Assembly (NCBI GenBank): GCA_013306675.1
Contig: JABLUY010000241.1
Span: 1 to 55,943 of the forward strand
DNA from: Thraustochytrium sp. TN22
Taxonomy: Eukaryota; Sar; Bigyra; Thraustochytrida; Thraustochytriidae
Direction: 5' to 3'
DNA: 55,943 bases
Part shown: positions 10,091 to 18,642 of the stretch, one piece after another
How the letters are laid out: every line of letters starts with the position of its first letter
How positions within the stretch are numbered: the stretch's first letter is position 1
Notes under the pieces: generated by a model
The model's input: the letters and a program-made list of their open reading frames with translations, nothing else
Told to the model about the DNA's origin: nothing
Database searches by the model: none
Position numbers and translations under genes: made by a program

Positions 10091-10279
10091 CGAGCCCGGG
10101 TCGGAGCCCGAGTCGTGGCCCGAGAGCCCAAGTCGGGGCGCGTCGCCCCGCGCGCGGGCCTGCCTGCCTGCCTGCCATGGCCAGTGGCCTGGCGCTGCGC
10201 GGCGCGGCCGCGCGTGCAGCAGAGCCGCAGCGCCCGAGCAACCGTCGCGCGGGCGCGGAGGCCGCGCGCGGCGGCGGGC

Positions 10280-12646
10280 ATGGCGGGCGGCGGCGCGGCG
10301 CGGCGGCGCGCGCGCACGAGGGCCGCCGAGCCCGCGGCGCAGGCAGGCGACGGCGCGGCGGCGCGCGGGGGAGGCCGGCAGGCAAGGGCGCAGTCGGGAC
10401 GCGCGGCGGGGGCCACGAGCGCGACGGCGAGCGCGACGGCGGGGCCGGCTGCGGCGGCGGAGGCCGCACTGGTTTGGGCGGCCACGGCGGCCCTGTGCGC
10501 AGGCGTGCAGGCGCCCTTCGCGTACGAGGATGTGGCCGGCGGCGACGCGGGCGAGCTGCTGGCGGAGGCCTGCCTCCTGGGCGTGGCCCACCCGCCCGGG
10601 TATCCGCTCTTCATCCTGCTCTGGCACGCCGGCATGCAGGCGCTGAGCGGTGTGGCAGGCGGGCCGGCGCAGGCCGCCAACTTGCTGAGCGTGGCGTGCG
10701 GCGCGGGCGCCAGCGGCTTCGTGGCACTCGCAGTGCTGGACTGGTGGCCACTGCAGGACCGCGAGCCGGCCGTGCACCGCGGCGCGGCCGTGCTGGCGGG
10801 CGCGGCCTTTAGCCTGGCCCCGCTCGTCTGGACGTACACGGCAGGCGCCGAGGTCTTCGCGCTCAATAACCTGCTGTGCAGCGCACTGCTGTGGCTCAGC
10901 GTGCGGCTCGCCGGCATGCGGCGCGCCAACCCCCAGCGTCGGGGCGCCGGAATTACTGCCGGCGTGGCGGTCGGGGCGCTCGTGTGTGGGCTGGCGCTCG
11001 CTAACCAGCACACGAGCGTGCTCTTCCAGGCGCCGCTGGTGGCCTCTGTCCTGCTGGACGTGGACTGGCCGCCGACACCCGCGCGCCTCTCGCTGTACGG
11101 CGCGGCGGGGCTGGTGGGTCTGGCGCCGTATGCGCAGCTCGTGCTGGCGGCGCGCAACCCGCGACCCGGGTCTTGGGGCGCCACGGACACGCTCGCCGGG
11201 CTCTGGCACCACTTTCGGCGCGGTGAGTACGGCACGCTGTCGCTCTCGGCCTTCGCGGGCGCCTCTGAGGGCTTCGCGGAGCGGACCTGGGCGTACGCCG
11301 AGGACCTCGTCACGGAGCAGCTTGGCGCGCTCCCCGTGCTGGGGCCCGTCCTGGTGTGCGTGGGCGCCTTGGTGGCGGTCCGCTCGCGGCCGGGCATCGC
11401 CATGCTGGCGGCCTACGCGGTCTACTTTGGCGTCTTCCACTCGCTGGCCAATTTGCCGCTGAGCATGCCTATGCCACGCGAGGTGCACCGACGGTTCTGG
11501 GTCCAGCCACACCTTATCGTGTGCGTGTGCCTGGGGCTGGGCGCCTCGCGCGCCGGCGCCCTCTTGCTGGACCTGGGCCACATGCGCGGGCGCCCGGCGC
11601 CTGTGCTGGCGCTACTGGCCACGGCGGTCGCGGTGCTGGCGGCGTCCCAGGTGGCCGTAGCCCGGGAGACCTGGACCGGCCTCGTAGGCGCATACGCGGA
11701 CGCCCTGCTGGCCTCGCTGCCGCAGGGCGCCCTCCTAGCGTCGCACACCGACATGAACTGGAACGCGGTGCGCTTCAAACAGGCGTGCACGGGGGCGCGC
11801 CCGGACGTGCGACACGTCTCGCTGCAGATGATGCCGTACCCATGGTTCCAGGAGCGACAGGTGCCGCTGCACCCCGACGTGCGCTTCCCGCCGCTTCCGG
11901 CGAACGGGCTCAGTACGAGCCGCACGTCCGAGGCCAACTCAAGAATGGTGGTGGACCTGGTCCGAGCCAATGCGCTTGCCTCGCGGCAGCCAGTCTTTGT
12001 TGATTTACACGCGCTCGACGATAGTCGCATTGGCGCAGACAATCTCTATCCGGGCTCGGTCTTTTTGCTTCCGCACGGGCTCGTCTGGGAGGTTTATCCG
12101 GCGGAGCTCCTACCGCAGGAGCCTGGCGACGGGGCGCGCGGCTCGTCGCCCCTGCTCCAGGACGACTGGCTTGCGGCATGGCAGAATCAAACACGGCCCG
12201 CGCTGGCGCGGCTGCGCGCCGTCCTCGGCCGCGCCTCGTATGACGTGGCGGGCTCCTGGGAGTACGCCACGATCTGCATCATGCACGACGCCGTGTACCA
12301 GCGCGCGCTCTTTTTGCTGTCTGTGGCACTGCAGCGGCCCGTGACGACTGCCCTGCACGAGGAAGCGTTGCGAGAGGCTGCCGGCCTGCTCAGCGACCTG
12401 GCCCGTATCCTGCGTGTGGGCCAGATCCCAACCATCTCCGTCTCACTTGCGGATGTTGCGAAGAACGCCGCGCTCGCATCCGTGCGCTGGCTGCAGCTGA
12501 CCGCGAAGCGCCGCCCGTCCGAGTCAGCGACGGCCGAAGCTGCCGCGCTGGACTGCCTCGAGGCACTGCGCCTTGCTGGCGACCCGGCCGACCCTGACTA
12601 TGCCAATTTTATGAGGGTTCATGGCGCCCTGCAGGACCGGACGTGA
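10280..12646 (+). CDS. TMEM260: TMEM260 / DUF2723-like multipass ER membrane glycosyltransferase
   Basis: The product has 788 residues from the chosen start. TMEM260 is known as an ER protein O-mannosyltransferase acting on IPT domains of plexins and related receptors; whether that substrate holds here is unknown. The DUF2723 signature is clear at about 89-112: D-A-G-E-L, then G-V-A-H-P-P-G-Y-P-L, with the acidic residue expected in the first lumenal loop. Several hydrophobic helices follow to about residue 470. The C-terminal half is soluble and begins with a Y-A-D-A-L-L-A-S-L-P-Q-G-A motif. An N-terminal Arg/Ala-rich segment of about 55 residues comes before the first helix. The frame is open further upstream through a hexamer repeat, so the start is uncertain; the ATG nearest the conserved part was chosen. 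It is convergent with AAGAB, 108 bp apart. Confidence 0.82.
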   Translation: MAGGGAARRRARTRAAEPAAQAGDGAAARGGGRQARAQSGRAAGATSATASATAGPAAAAEAALVWAATAALCAGVQAPFAYEDVAGGDAGELLAEACLLGVAHPPGYPLFILLWHAGMQALSGVAGGPAQAANLLSVACGAGASGFVALAVLDWWPLQDREPAVHRGAAVLAGAAFSLAPLVWTYTAGAEVFALNNLLCSALLWLSVRLAGMRRANPQRRGAGITAGVAVGALVCGLALANQHTSVLFQAPLVASVLLDVDWPPTPARLSLYGAAGLVGLAPYAQLVLAARNPRPGSWGATDTLAGLWHHFRRGEYGTLSLSAFAGASEGFAERTWAYAEDLVTEQLGALPVLGPVLVCVGALVAVRSRPGIAMLAAYAVYFGVFHSLANLPLSMPMPREVHRRFWVQPHLIVCVCLGLGASRAGALLLDLGHMRGRPAPVLALLATAVAVLAASQVAVARETWTGLVGAYADALLASLPQGALLASHTDMNWNAVRFKQACTGARPDVRHVSLQMMPYPWFQERQVPLHPDVRFPPLPANGLSTSRTSEANSRMVVDLVRANALASRQPVFVDLHALDDSRIGADNLYPGSVFLLPHGLVWEVYPAELLPQEPGDGARGSSPLLQDDWLAAWQNQTRPALARLRAVLGRASYDVAGSWEYATICIMHDAVYQRALFLLSVALQRPVTTALHEEALREAAGLLSDLARILRVGQIPTISVSLADVAKNAALASVRWLQLTAKRRPSESATAEAAALDCLEALRLAGDPADPDYANFMRVHGALQDRT

Positions 12647-12754
12647 AGACGATGAATCATGATGGATGGGGCTGGCACTGCGTGACCGTCTTGAGGATGC
12701 TGCGTGCGTGAGCGAGCGTCTTTGCTCCGCCCGCACTGTCCAGCTGGAGGCCTG

Positions 12755-12786
12755 CTACGCTCTCGCGGCGTCGTCGTCACCATCAA

Positions 12787-12817
<31 letters not shown>

Positions 12818-13711
12818 AAGGCCATCGAGGCCCAGGGCCGCAGCGAGACGCATCGCGACAAGCGTGGCCTCCTCAACCTGCTCGGCGTGTGACCGTGTGC
12901 CGCAGAGTGCTTTGACGCGACGCACCTCATCCATGAGGAGCGCGAGATCGTCCACGTCTGTATCGACGACCACGTCGGGCTCGGGCTCCGCGGAGGGAGC
13001 GCATGGGGCCACGGCTGACGTTTTGGCCAGAGCAGGCACCGCAACATGGGCACCCTCGGCCACCAGATTCCCGGCATCCTCCTCGTCCTCCTCGTCCGAG
13101 TCGGCGACGTTGATGTCGAGGCCGACAAGATCCGAGTCCGACTCGAGGTGGTCTCTTGCGCTGGCGCCGGCACTGGCACTGGCACCGAGGCCTGTACCGC
13201 GCTCCATGCTGTCCCACATGGTCACCTCGAGAACCTCGAGAAGGCGCGAGAGCCCAAGCTTGGAGCCATCATCGGCCCGCGCCGAGGCCTGCGTGTCATC
13301 CTCGAGATCGATGGCGATGAACTCGATGCGCGGGTCGATGGCCTCGAGCGCTGCGGCGGCGCGCTTGGCGGCGTCCGGGGCGTGCGAGCCGAGGCCCACG
13401 CAGACGAGCGTGTCCAGGTCGTCTACGCGGGCTAGCACGGCGTCGCGGCGGGCCGACAAGGAGGCCTCGGGCTGCGTCAGGTCGACGGCGAGCACCACGG
13501 CTTGCACACGGTCCCAGGCGGCAGGCGGCGTGTGGCGCGCCTCCACGCGCACATTCGCGGCATAGTACTTGGTCTGCAGCCGCCAGTCCGCGGCGGACGC
13601 CTCCGAATCCGGGTGCTCGCGCGTCAAGTCGCCGCCCACCAGCGCCGCGGCCAGCCGCTCGTGGTCGTCGCCGGCACCCAGGCCAAGAATCACCGCGCGC
13701 GGCAGCGCCAT
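12755..13711 (-). CDS. AAGAB: Alpha- and gamma-adaptin-binding protein p34-like
   Basis: The product has 318 residues, close to human AAGAB (about 315). AAGAB is a cytosolic chaperone for assembly of AP1 and AP2 clathrin adaptor complexes. The N-terminus has the degenerate small-GTPase-like fold: V-I-L-G-L-G-A-G near residues 6-13, T-K-Y-Y-A-A-N-V at about 44, then alternating strands, A-V-V-L-A-V-D-L-T, and a V-L-E-V-T-M-W helix end. The C-terminal helix pair that follows an acidic linker (D-D-L-A-L-L-M-D-E-V-R, then A-E-Q-V-E-E-A) matches the family's conserved tail. The protein ends in a poly-Asp run from a GTC repeat at about 12790-12818. The start is the ATG just before the first beta strand; upstream in-frame sequence is Arg/Ser-rich and unlikely to be coding. 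Confidence 0.8.
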
Positions 13712-13994
13712 GCTGCTGTTGCTGCGGCTGCGGCTGCGGCTGCCTTTCCGCACGTGCGCGGACACAGGACGAACAGACTGCGCCAGCCTCCGCCTCGCCT
13801 CGCGTCGCGGCGCGGCGCTGCGCGGCGCGGCGTGTGGCACGGCAGGCTCGATCGCAGCTGGCTGGTGCGTGACTCTCATCTCAAGATCATTGACAAGATG
13901 AGACCAGACAACGACACGCACTGCTGCATTCACTGCCAAGACGCCACGATCACTGCAGCCAGCCAACCAACTCGCCAGTCCTGCTGGCAAGTCG

Positions 13995-14552
13995 ATGCGT
14001 CCAAAGACTCCAAACTCGGAAAAGTCGGACGTTCAAGTTGGCTCAAGTTGCCCTAGTGCTCGCAAGTCGAGTGGCCCACGGCGGAGCGGCGCAAAGCCGC
14101 GCTCGGCCTCTACCGCGTCCCACGCGTGTGGTCTCGCGCCTCAACAAGCTTCGGAGCCTCGTGGCCTCGCGTCCTCCTGCACGAAGCTCTCCGCGAGCCT
14201 GGCAGATCATACAACCGTTCGGGTTTTTGCTTGGCAGGGCTTCGACTTGGACTCGTTCGCCTCGTACGAAACGCATGTCACAGGCTCGTTGTATGACAAT
14301 GTATGTTTGAAGTCTTGAAGAGGCGACCCCACCCGTCGCTCGATTGCTGATGAGGCGGTGCTCGCTCGCCCGTTGGTCGGGCAGCCAGAAGAAGCGACAG
14401 ACAAGCCATCACCACTGCAGCTTGCTTTTGATGTCAGGATGTTTCTGGCCGTCGCGGCCGCCGTCGGCCCCTGGCACCGCCGGCGGCCGGCTGGTTCATC
14501 GCTCGCAGGTTACCTACCCACGGCCAGGGCGCAAAGGTGCCTGGTAATTTAG
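13995..14552 (+). CDS. Candidate small two-exon gene, unknown product
   Basis: One frame is open from an ATG at 13995 to a TAG at 14550-14552, apart from a single TGA at 14316-14318. A canonical donor (GTATGT) begins at 14301 at a codon boundary. An acceptor ending TCGGGCAG at 14384 would remove 84 bases including the TGA and keep frame. The joined product would have about 157 residues. Exon 1 is Ser/Arg-rich, then more ordered (F-A-W-Q-G-F-D-L-D). Exon 2 has one short hydrophobic stretch and ends R-C-L-V-I, which fits a CaaX box. Codon use is less GC-biased than in neighbouring genes, and I recognise no family. Chance openness in GC-rich DNA is a real alternative. Confidence 0.28.
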
Positions 14553-15404
14553 TGGTGGCTTCGGTGGTCTTCAACTTCGACAAAGTTGACGCCGTGCACT
14601 TTCGCTTCAATCGCTTGGCGGACGTGCTTGGGTTGGCAAGCTGGCTCAGTCAGTCTTGTGGCCAGCCCGCTGATGAGTCCGGCCAGGCCCAGCCCCCGCC
14701 AGGCCCGCCCAGGCCCGCCCAGGCCCGTCCAGGCCGCACGTTCCGTCAACTTCCGCGCGCTAGGTGGAGGTTGGAGCAACGCAGCGGAAAAACTTCCACG
14801 ACTAGCCCCTAGGCTAGAATCCTAAGGCCTAGCAGCCCTAGCAGGTCTTCTTCTCGCGAACCTCGCCGCGCTACGCGCTACGCCGGCGGTAACGCCGCGC
14901 TACTCCACTCTCGCGCGCCGCGCGCGTCCGTCCTGCCAGCGCGAGTCCGCGGCGGGCGCGCCGAGTCGGTCGGCGCGGCTCGAGACCCTGGCAGGCGCGG
15001 TCAGCCAGTGCGACCGTGCCGGGGCTGCGAGTCCGAGCGAGGGAGGCGCGGCGCGGCCGAGGCGGACGGGCGGCCGCGACGCCTGGCAGTCGCCACCGGG
15101 CCGTGCGTGACCGCCCGCCCGCCTGCGGCGCCTGGCCACCGACTGACTGGCCGGTGCCAAGGCGGCGGCGCCCACCGGCACTGCAGCCTCTCGCGGCGTC
15201 TCGCCGCACCGGTACTGGGCCAGCGCTGCGCAGCGCTGCAAGCCGACTGACGAGCTGGGCTGCGCAAGTCGGGGCCAGGCGCCGCCAAGTCCTCGTTCGC
15301 CGTTTGGGCAGTGGCACAAAGTTTCCACAAATCATCGCTCGCAAGTCGCGAGGCGCGACGCAAGAGCCCGCCCGGTGATTGCTCGCCGCCCGACCGCACG
15401 AGGC

Positions 15405-15487
15405 GAGGCGGAGCGAGACGAGGCGCGGCGCGACGCGGCGCGGCGCGGCGCGGCGCGGCGAGGCGAGGCGAGGCGAGGCGAGGCGGT
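15405..15487. repeat. GGCGC / GGCGA pentanucleotide array
   Basis: Imperfect GAGGC-type units lead into about five GGCGC and then five GGCGA units. The period of five resembles the window's opening repeat. Confidence 0.85.
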
Positions 15488-16000
15488 GAGGCAGGCGCAG
15501 AGGCCTAGCCAGCACCAGCTAGAAGGCCTGGCCTGCTCAGCCCTGCTGGCAGGCGAGCGAGCCTCTGCAGGCGCGCAGTCCCGCAGCGTCGCGCGGCCGA
15601 ACGGCGCCGTAAGAGGCGCGCCGCCGTCAGCGGCAGACCCGGAAGAGCGCTTCCTCGGGCCGAGCGCGCGCGCGCGGCGGGCGGGCGGGCGGGCGGTGAG
15701 CGCGCGCCACGCAGCAGCAGGCCGACCGGGCGCACGCCCAGGCGGAGCGGCGCGAGGAGCCTGCGCCCGGAAGCCCCTCGCTCAGCTCGCTGGGCCGCGG
15801 GGGAAGGCGACCTGAGGCGCGACTCCGACTCGCGGCTCGGAGCAGCGGCTCGGCAAACAGCCGTGCGCGGCAGGTCGGGCTGAGAGAGAGTGGGGCAAAC
15901 AGACAAAGGCCGCGCCTGCGCGGCGTCAGTGCGGCGCAGGGCGCGGACGCGGAGGGAGAGGGCGAGCGAGAGGACGAGGACGAGGACGAGGGCGGGCGCG

Positions 16001-16657
16001 ATGCGCGGCGCGATGCGCGGCGCGGCTGCCGCGGTGGCGGCGCTGGTCGTGCTCGCGGCGGTGGCCAGCCCGGCGCAGGCGCTCGGCGAGGCGGCCCGGG
16101 CGCCGCAACAACGGCGCTCGCTGCGGCTTGGGCTCACGGGCGAGGAGGAGGACGAGGAAATCGACGGCAACGTCCGCTCGTGCGACATGTACACGGGCTG
16201 TAATGAGTGCACGCGCGCCGGCTGCTTCTGGCAGACCCAGGTCGGCTGCGCCTCGGACTGCTATCTGCAGGACAAGTCCTGCTTCGGCTCCACGGCGCAG
16301 TGGAAGGCCTTTTGCCCGGCGCCCGGCAAGAATCCAGAGGACCAGGCGCTCTTTGACAAGTCTAGCTCCGTCGTGAGCGACCACTTCGCCGTGATTGACG
16401 ACGACGACTGCTGTGATGAGCGGCCCATTTGTCCCACCGGCCTCCAAGAAAGCAGCCGGCCCTGCACGCAGGACGAGTTCAAGGAGAACATGTGCATCAT
16501 CGAGCGTCACTGCTGCAACCAGGTCTTTTGCCGATACTCGCCGGAAATGGCGGCGCAGGAGAGCCGGCAAGGCTCTCAAAAATCGCCGCGCTTGTACCTC
16601 TTTGGCCTTTCATGTCTCATCGTCGCATGTTACCTGACTCTGCGAACGCGAAAGTAG
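16001..16657 (+). CDS. PSI-like Cys-rich type I membrane protein
   Basis: This 218-residue protein enters the secretory pathway. Residues about 8-27 form a hydrophobic signal peptide with a likely cleavage after A-Q-A. An acidic propeptide-like stretch follows. A Cys-rich module at about 65-95 (C-x5-C-x2-C-x4-C-x-W) resembles a PSI/plexin repeat. A second Cys cluster has C-C-D-E-R-P-I-C and later H-C-C-N-Q-V-F-C. The last about 25 residues contain one hydrophobic helix and a short basic tail, so it is either type I membrane-anchored or, less likely, GPI-anchored. Start choice: an ATG 12 bases downstream is equally possible and also gives a signal peptide. Upstream in-frame sequence is Arg-rich and rejected. 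Ligand and role are unknown. Confidence 0.7.
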   Translation: MRGAMRGAAAAVAALVVLAAVASPAQALGEAARAPQQRRSLRLGLTGEEEDEEIDGNVRSCDMYTGCNECTRAGCFWQTQVGCASDCYLQDKSCFGSTAQWKAFCPAPGKNPEDQALFDKSSSVVSDHFAVIDDDDCCDERPICPTGLQESSRPCTQDEFKENMCIIERHCCNQVFCRYSPEMAAQESRQGSQKSPRLYLFGLSCLIVACYLTLRTRK

Positions 16658-17434
16658 TCAAGCCCGAGGAGCCTCGACCCTTCCAGTGAGGATCTCGAGG
16701 CACGTGGCTTCCTCCTCTCGTTTCGGCATTCTTTCGCTCTGGCTGTGTACAACTATATCCCATTGGTGTCCTTCATCAACCATCCGATCCGGTTTTCCTC
16801 AATTTTGAACATCTTTTCCTCATTGAACATCCTCCTCTGCTATTCTTTGCTCTCTTCCTTGCATTGCGTGCTTGCATTGCTTGCATTACTTACATGGCTT
16901 GCATTACTTGCTCCTCCACACCGCTTCCGTTGCTGAATCTCTGCCAGACTCGACAGGTGCTGCGCGCGGTGCACCTTTGCCAGACTCGACACGCGCTGCG
17001 CGCCTCTTTGGCCAAGTCTCGCGCCGTTTGAAAGAATAGGCTTTTCTTCTCTCACCGAAGTCGTTTTGAAGGTACAGGACGCGCGTTCGTGACCAAGTCG
17101 TCACCAAGTCACACCGTGACCATCCTTGAAACACCTCTTGCGACACTGCACTCTCGCGGCGCACCACTGGTTCAAATGACGACTGCGGCGGTGTCCAGGG
17201 CGTCTATCTCGACACTCGCAGCGTCCTCGGCGGCGAAATCGCTCGCGGCGCAAACTCCTGCCGCTCGTCCTGTTCATGTACCTGCTTAGCAACGACCTCC
17301 TCACAAAAAGAAGCCCAATCAATCAATGTCCACTGGCAACCTCTCTTCTTGCATCCTCATTCAAGTTCGTTGCACATTGCATGCATGCATGCATGCATGC
17401 TTGCTTGCTTGCTTGCTTACTTGCTTGTGGAAAG
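16658..17434. other. AT-richer convergent spacer, PSI-like / C3HC genes
   Basis: I see no gene. The first 270 bases have unusually low GC for this window, as expected of a 3' region. The right end has a GCAT/TTGC microsatellite. A minus-strand stretch at about 17180-17270 reads as an acidic peptide and could be a skipped 3' exon of the C3HC gene, but no convincing splice pair joins it. Confidence 0.55.
17378..17428. repeat. (GCAT)n / (TTGC)n microsatellite
   Basis: About five self-complementary GCAT units are followed by TTGC units. They lie just beyond the C3HC gene stop, so they also form a palindromic 3' element. Confidence 0.85.
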
Positions 17435-18112
17435 CTAGCTTGCGCCGCTGGCCTCTGCAAGCAGGCGCGCCTGCTTGACGACCGCGGCGACGACAACGGC
17501 GCTGTCCACGGCGTCCGCATCGACGGCAGGTGCATCATCAGCGTCGCCTGAGCGGGCCTCGCTCGTGAGTGCTTGCCCTTGTCCCTGGGCCTCGCGGGCT
17601 TTGGCGGCGGCACGCTTGTCGAGCAGCGTCTGCGCCAGCTCGCGCGAGATGAAGCTGAAGGCGAAGGGGCACGCGCGGTTATGCGCACGCTCGATGCGAT
17701 TCAAAAAGGCCCGGCCGACCGCCGCGAAGTCCTCGCCACTCGCTGCCTCGTGCTCCTCGTTCGCCTTGCTGTCCGGGTACGCAATATCCTCGCCGCACAC
17801 GCAGCACTGCAGGCGGTCCTCGCCCACGTTGGCCCAGCCGTGCGCCGCGCAGACGTCCTTGCTCACGCAGGCCGGCTTCGCGTACCACGTGAAGGCACTG
17901 TACGTCTTGAGGCGCCGTTCGAAGGCCGCCACGTCCGAGGCGCCGCTCACGTCGCGCCCGCGCTTGCGCCCGCTCCTGGTGCCCGCGGCGGCGGCGCGCG
18001 GCCGGCGCGCCGCCTCCTCGCGGCCGCGCTCCAGCGCGGCCAGGCCCTCGCGCCAGCTGCGCGCGGCGGCCTCCACGCGCGCGTCCAGCGCTGCGCCGCT
18101 CTCCACCGCCAT
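17435..18112 (-). CDS. C3HC zinc-finger (NIPA/ZC3HC1-like) short protein
   Basis: The product has 225 residues. Residues about 60-160 match the C3HC finger found in NIPA/ZC3HC1 (nuclear basket / SCF adaptor): an F-E-R-R-L-x-T-Y-x-x-F-T-W motif, then V-C-A-A-H-G-W, then C-x2-C, and later H-x3-C, the four expected zinc ligands. Only this finger is present. The second, Rsm1-like half of animal ZC3HC1 (about 500 residues) is missing and the C-terminus is Ala/Asp-rich. The start is the Met before a helical leader; the frame is open upstream through Ala/Arg-rich sequence without support. It shares a 530-bp promoter region with the divergent dynein gene. It could be a true minimal protein, or the first exon of a longer spliced gene. 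Confidence 0.65.
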   Translation of the reverse strand: MAVESGAALDARVEAAARSWREGLAALERGREEAARRPRAAAAGTRSGRKRGRDVSGASDVAAFERRLKTYSAFTWYAKPACVSKDVCAAHGWANVGEDRLQCCVCGEDIAYPDSKANEEHEAASGEDFAAVGRAFLNRIERAHNRACPFAFSFISRELAQTLLDKRAAAKAREAQGQGQALTSEARSGDADDAPAVDADAVDSAVVVAAVVKQARLLAEASGAS

Positions 18113-18642
18113 GCCGCCTGCGCGCGCGGCCGCCTCGGCGCGCCCTGGCGCTCCGCGGCGACCTCGCTGGCTGGGCGCGGCCCTGCTCTCGTCTGCCTGC
18201 CGAGCGCGACTCGGCGCGCGGGCGCTTCGCCAGCTAGCAGCTGTGCTCGCGCCCGCGCCCGCGCCGGCGCCCGCGCCCGAGCGCTCGCGCCCGAGCGCTC
18301 GCGCGATGAACAAGTGGCCCATCCCGCCAACGTTGACTCGGACCGCGGCGCGAAGTGGCGCATCTGCGCAACGCAGGCCCGGCCCGCCCCGGCCGGCGCG
18401 CGAGCCGTTGAGCGCGCCGTGCGTCACCTTCGCGCTCATGTCGGCGCGGCTCCGGCTGGTGCGGCCTCGCAGGCGCCTGCAGGGAAGGGGGAATAGCGCA
18501 GGCGCAAGTCGGAGCTCAAGTTCAAAAGTGGCGCGGGGAGGAAGGACCCCGGCAGGGCGAGGCGCGCGGCGGCGGGCGGCGCGCGCGCGCGCGGGGCAGA
18601 GCCTGGTCGGCGCGCGCGGGCCGGTCTTGCTTGCCGGCCGCG
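18113..18642. promoter_or_regulatory. Bidirectional promoter, C3HC protein / dynein heavy chain
   Basis: This GC-rich spacer has no TATA box. It contains an imperfect GCGCCC-type repeat (about 18248-18285) and a CAAGTCGG octamer at 18505-18512, 131 bases before the dynein ATG, with further CAAG words next to it. No separate gene is supported. Confidence 0.5.

Larger units (their letters stand above)
9744..10279. promoter_or_regulatory. Repeat-rich bidirectional promoter, RIC1 / TMEM260-like
   Basis: This 536-bp spacer separates divergent genes. It contains a CTGC tetranucleotide run, a CCGAGT/CCCGAG hexamer array and one CAAGTCGG octamer (10129-10136). Both flanking frames stay open into it, but the translations are low complexity and I do not count them as coding. 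No TATA box is clear. Confidence 0.6.
13712..16000. other. 2.3 kb spacer, AAGAB to PSI-like gene
   Basis: There is no long gene here. A candidate small spliced gene is annotated separately (13995-14552). The rest is promoter-like and repetitive: ten-base CAGGCCCGCC-type repeats (about 14698-14737), CTAG-rich sequence (about 14804-14845), a pentanucleotide array (about 15405-15487), and one CAAGTCGG octamer (15265-15272). Short frames at 15375-15815 follow the repeats and I do not support them. Confidence 0.55.

Noticed and set aside
9929-10279. N-terminal extension of the TMEM260-like frame through the hexamer repeat
   Set aside because: Translation is Arg-Val and Ala-Arg repeats with no ATG-supported reason to prefer it; conserved DUF2723 sequence begins after 10540.
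15375-15815. 146-codon frame through the pentamer array
   Set aside because: The product is Arg/Ala repeats generated by GGCGC/GGCGA units, with no coding evidence.
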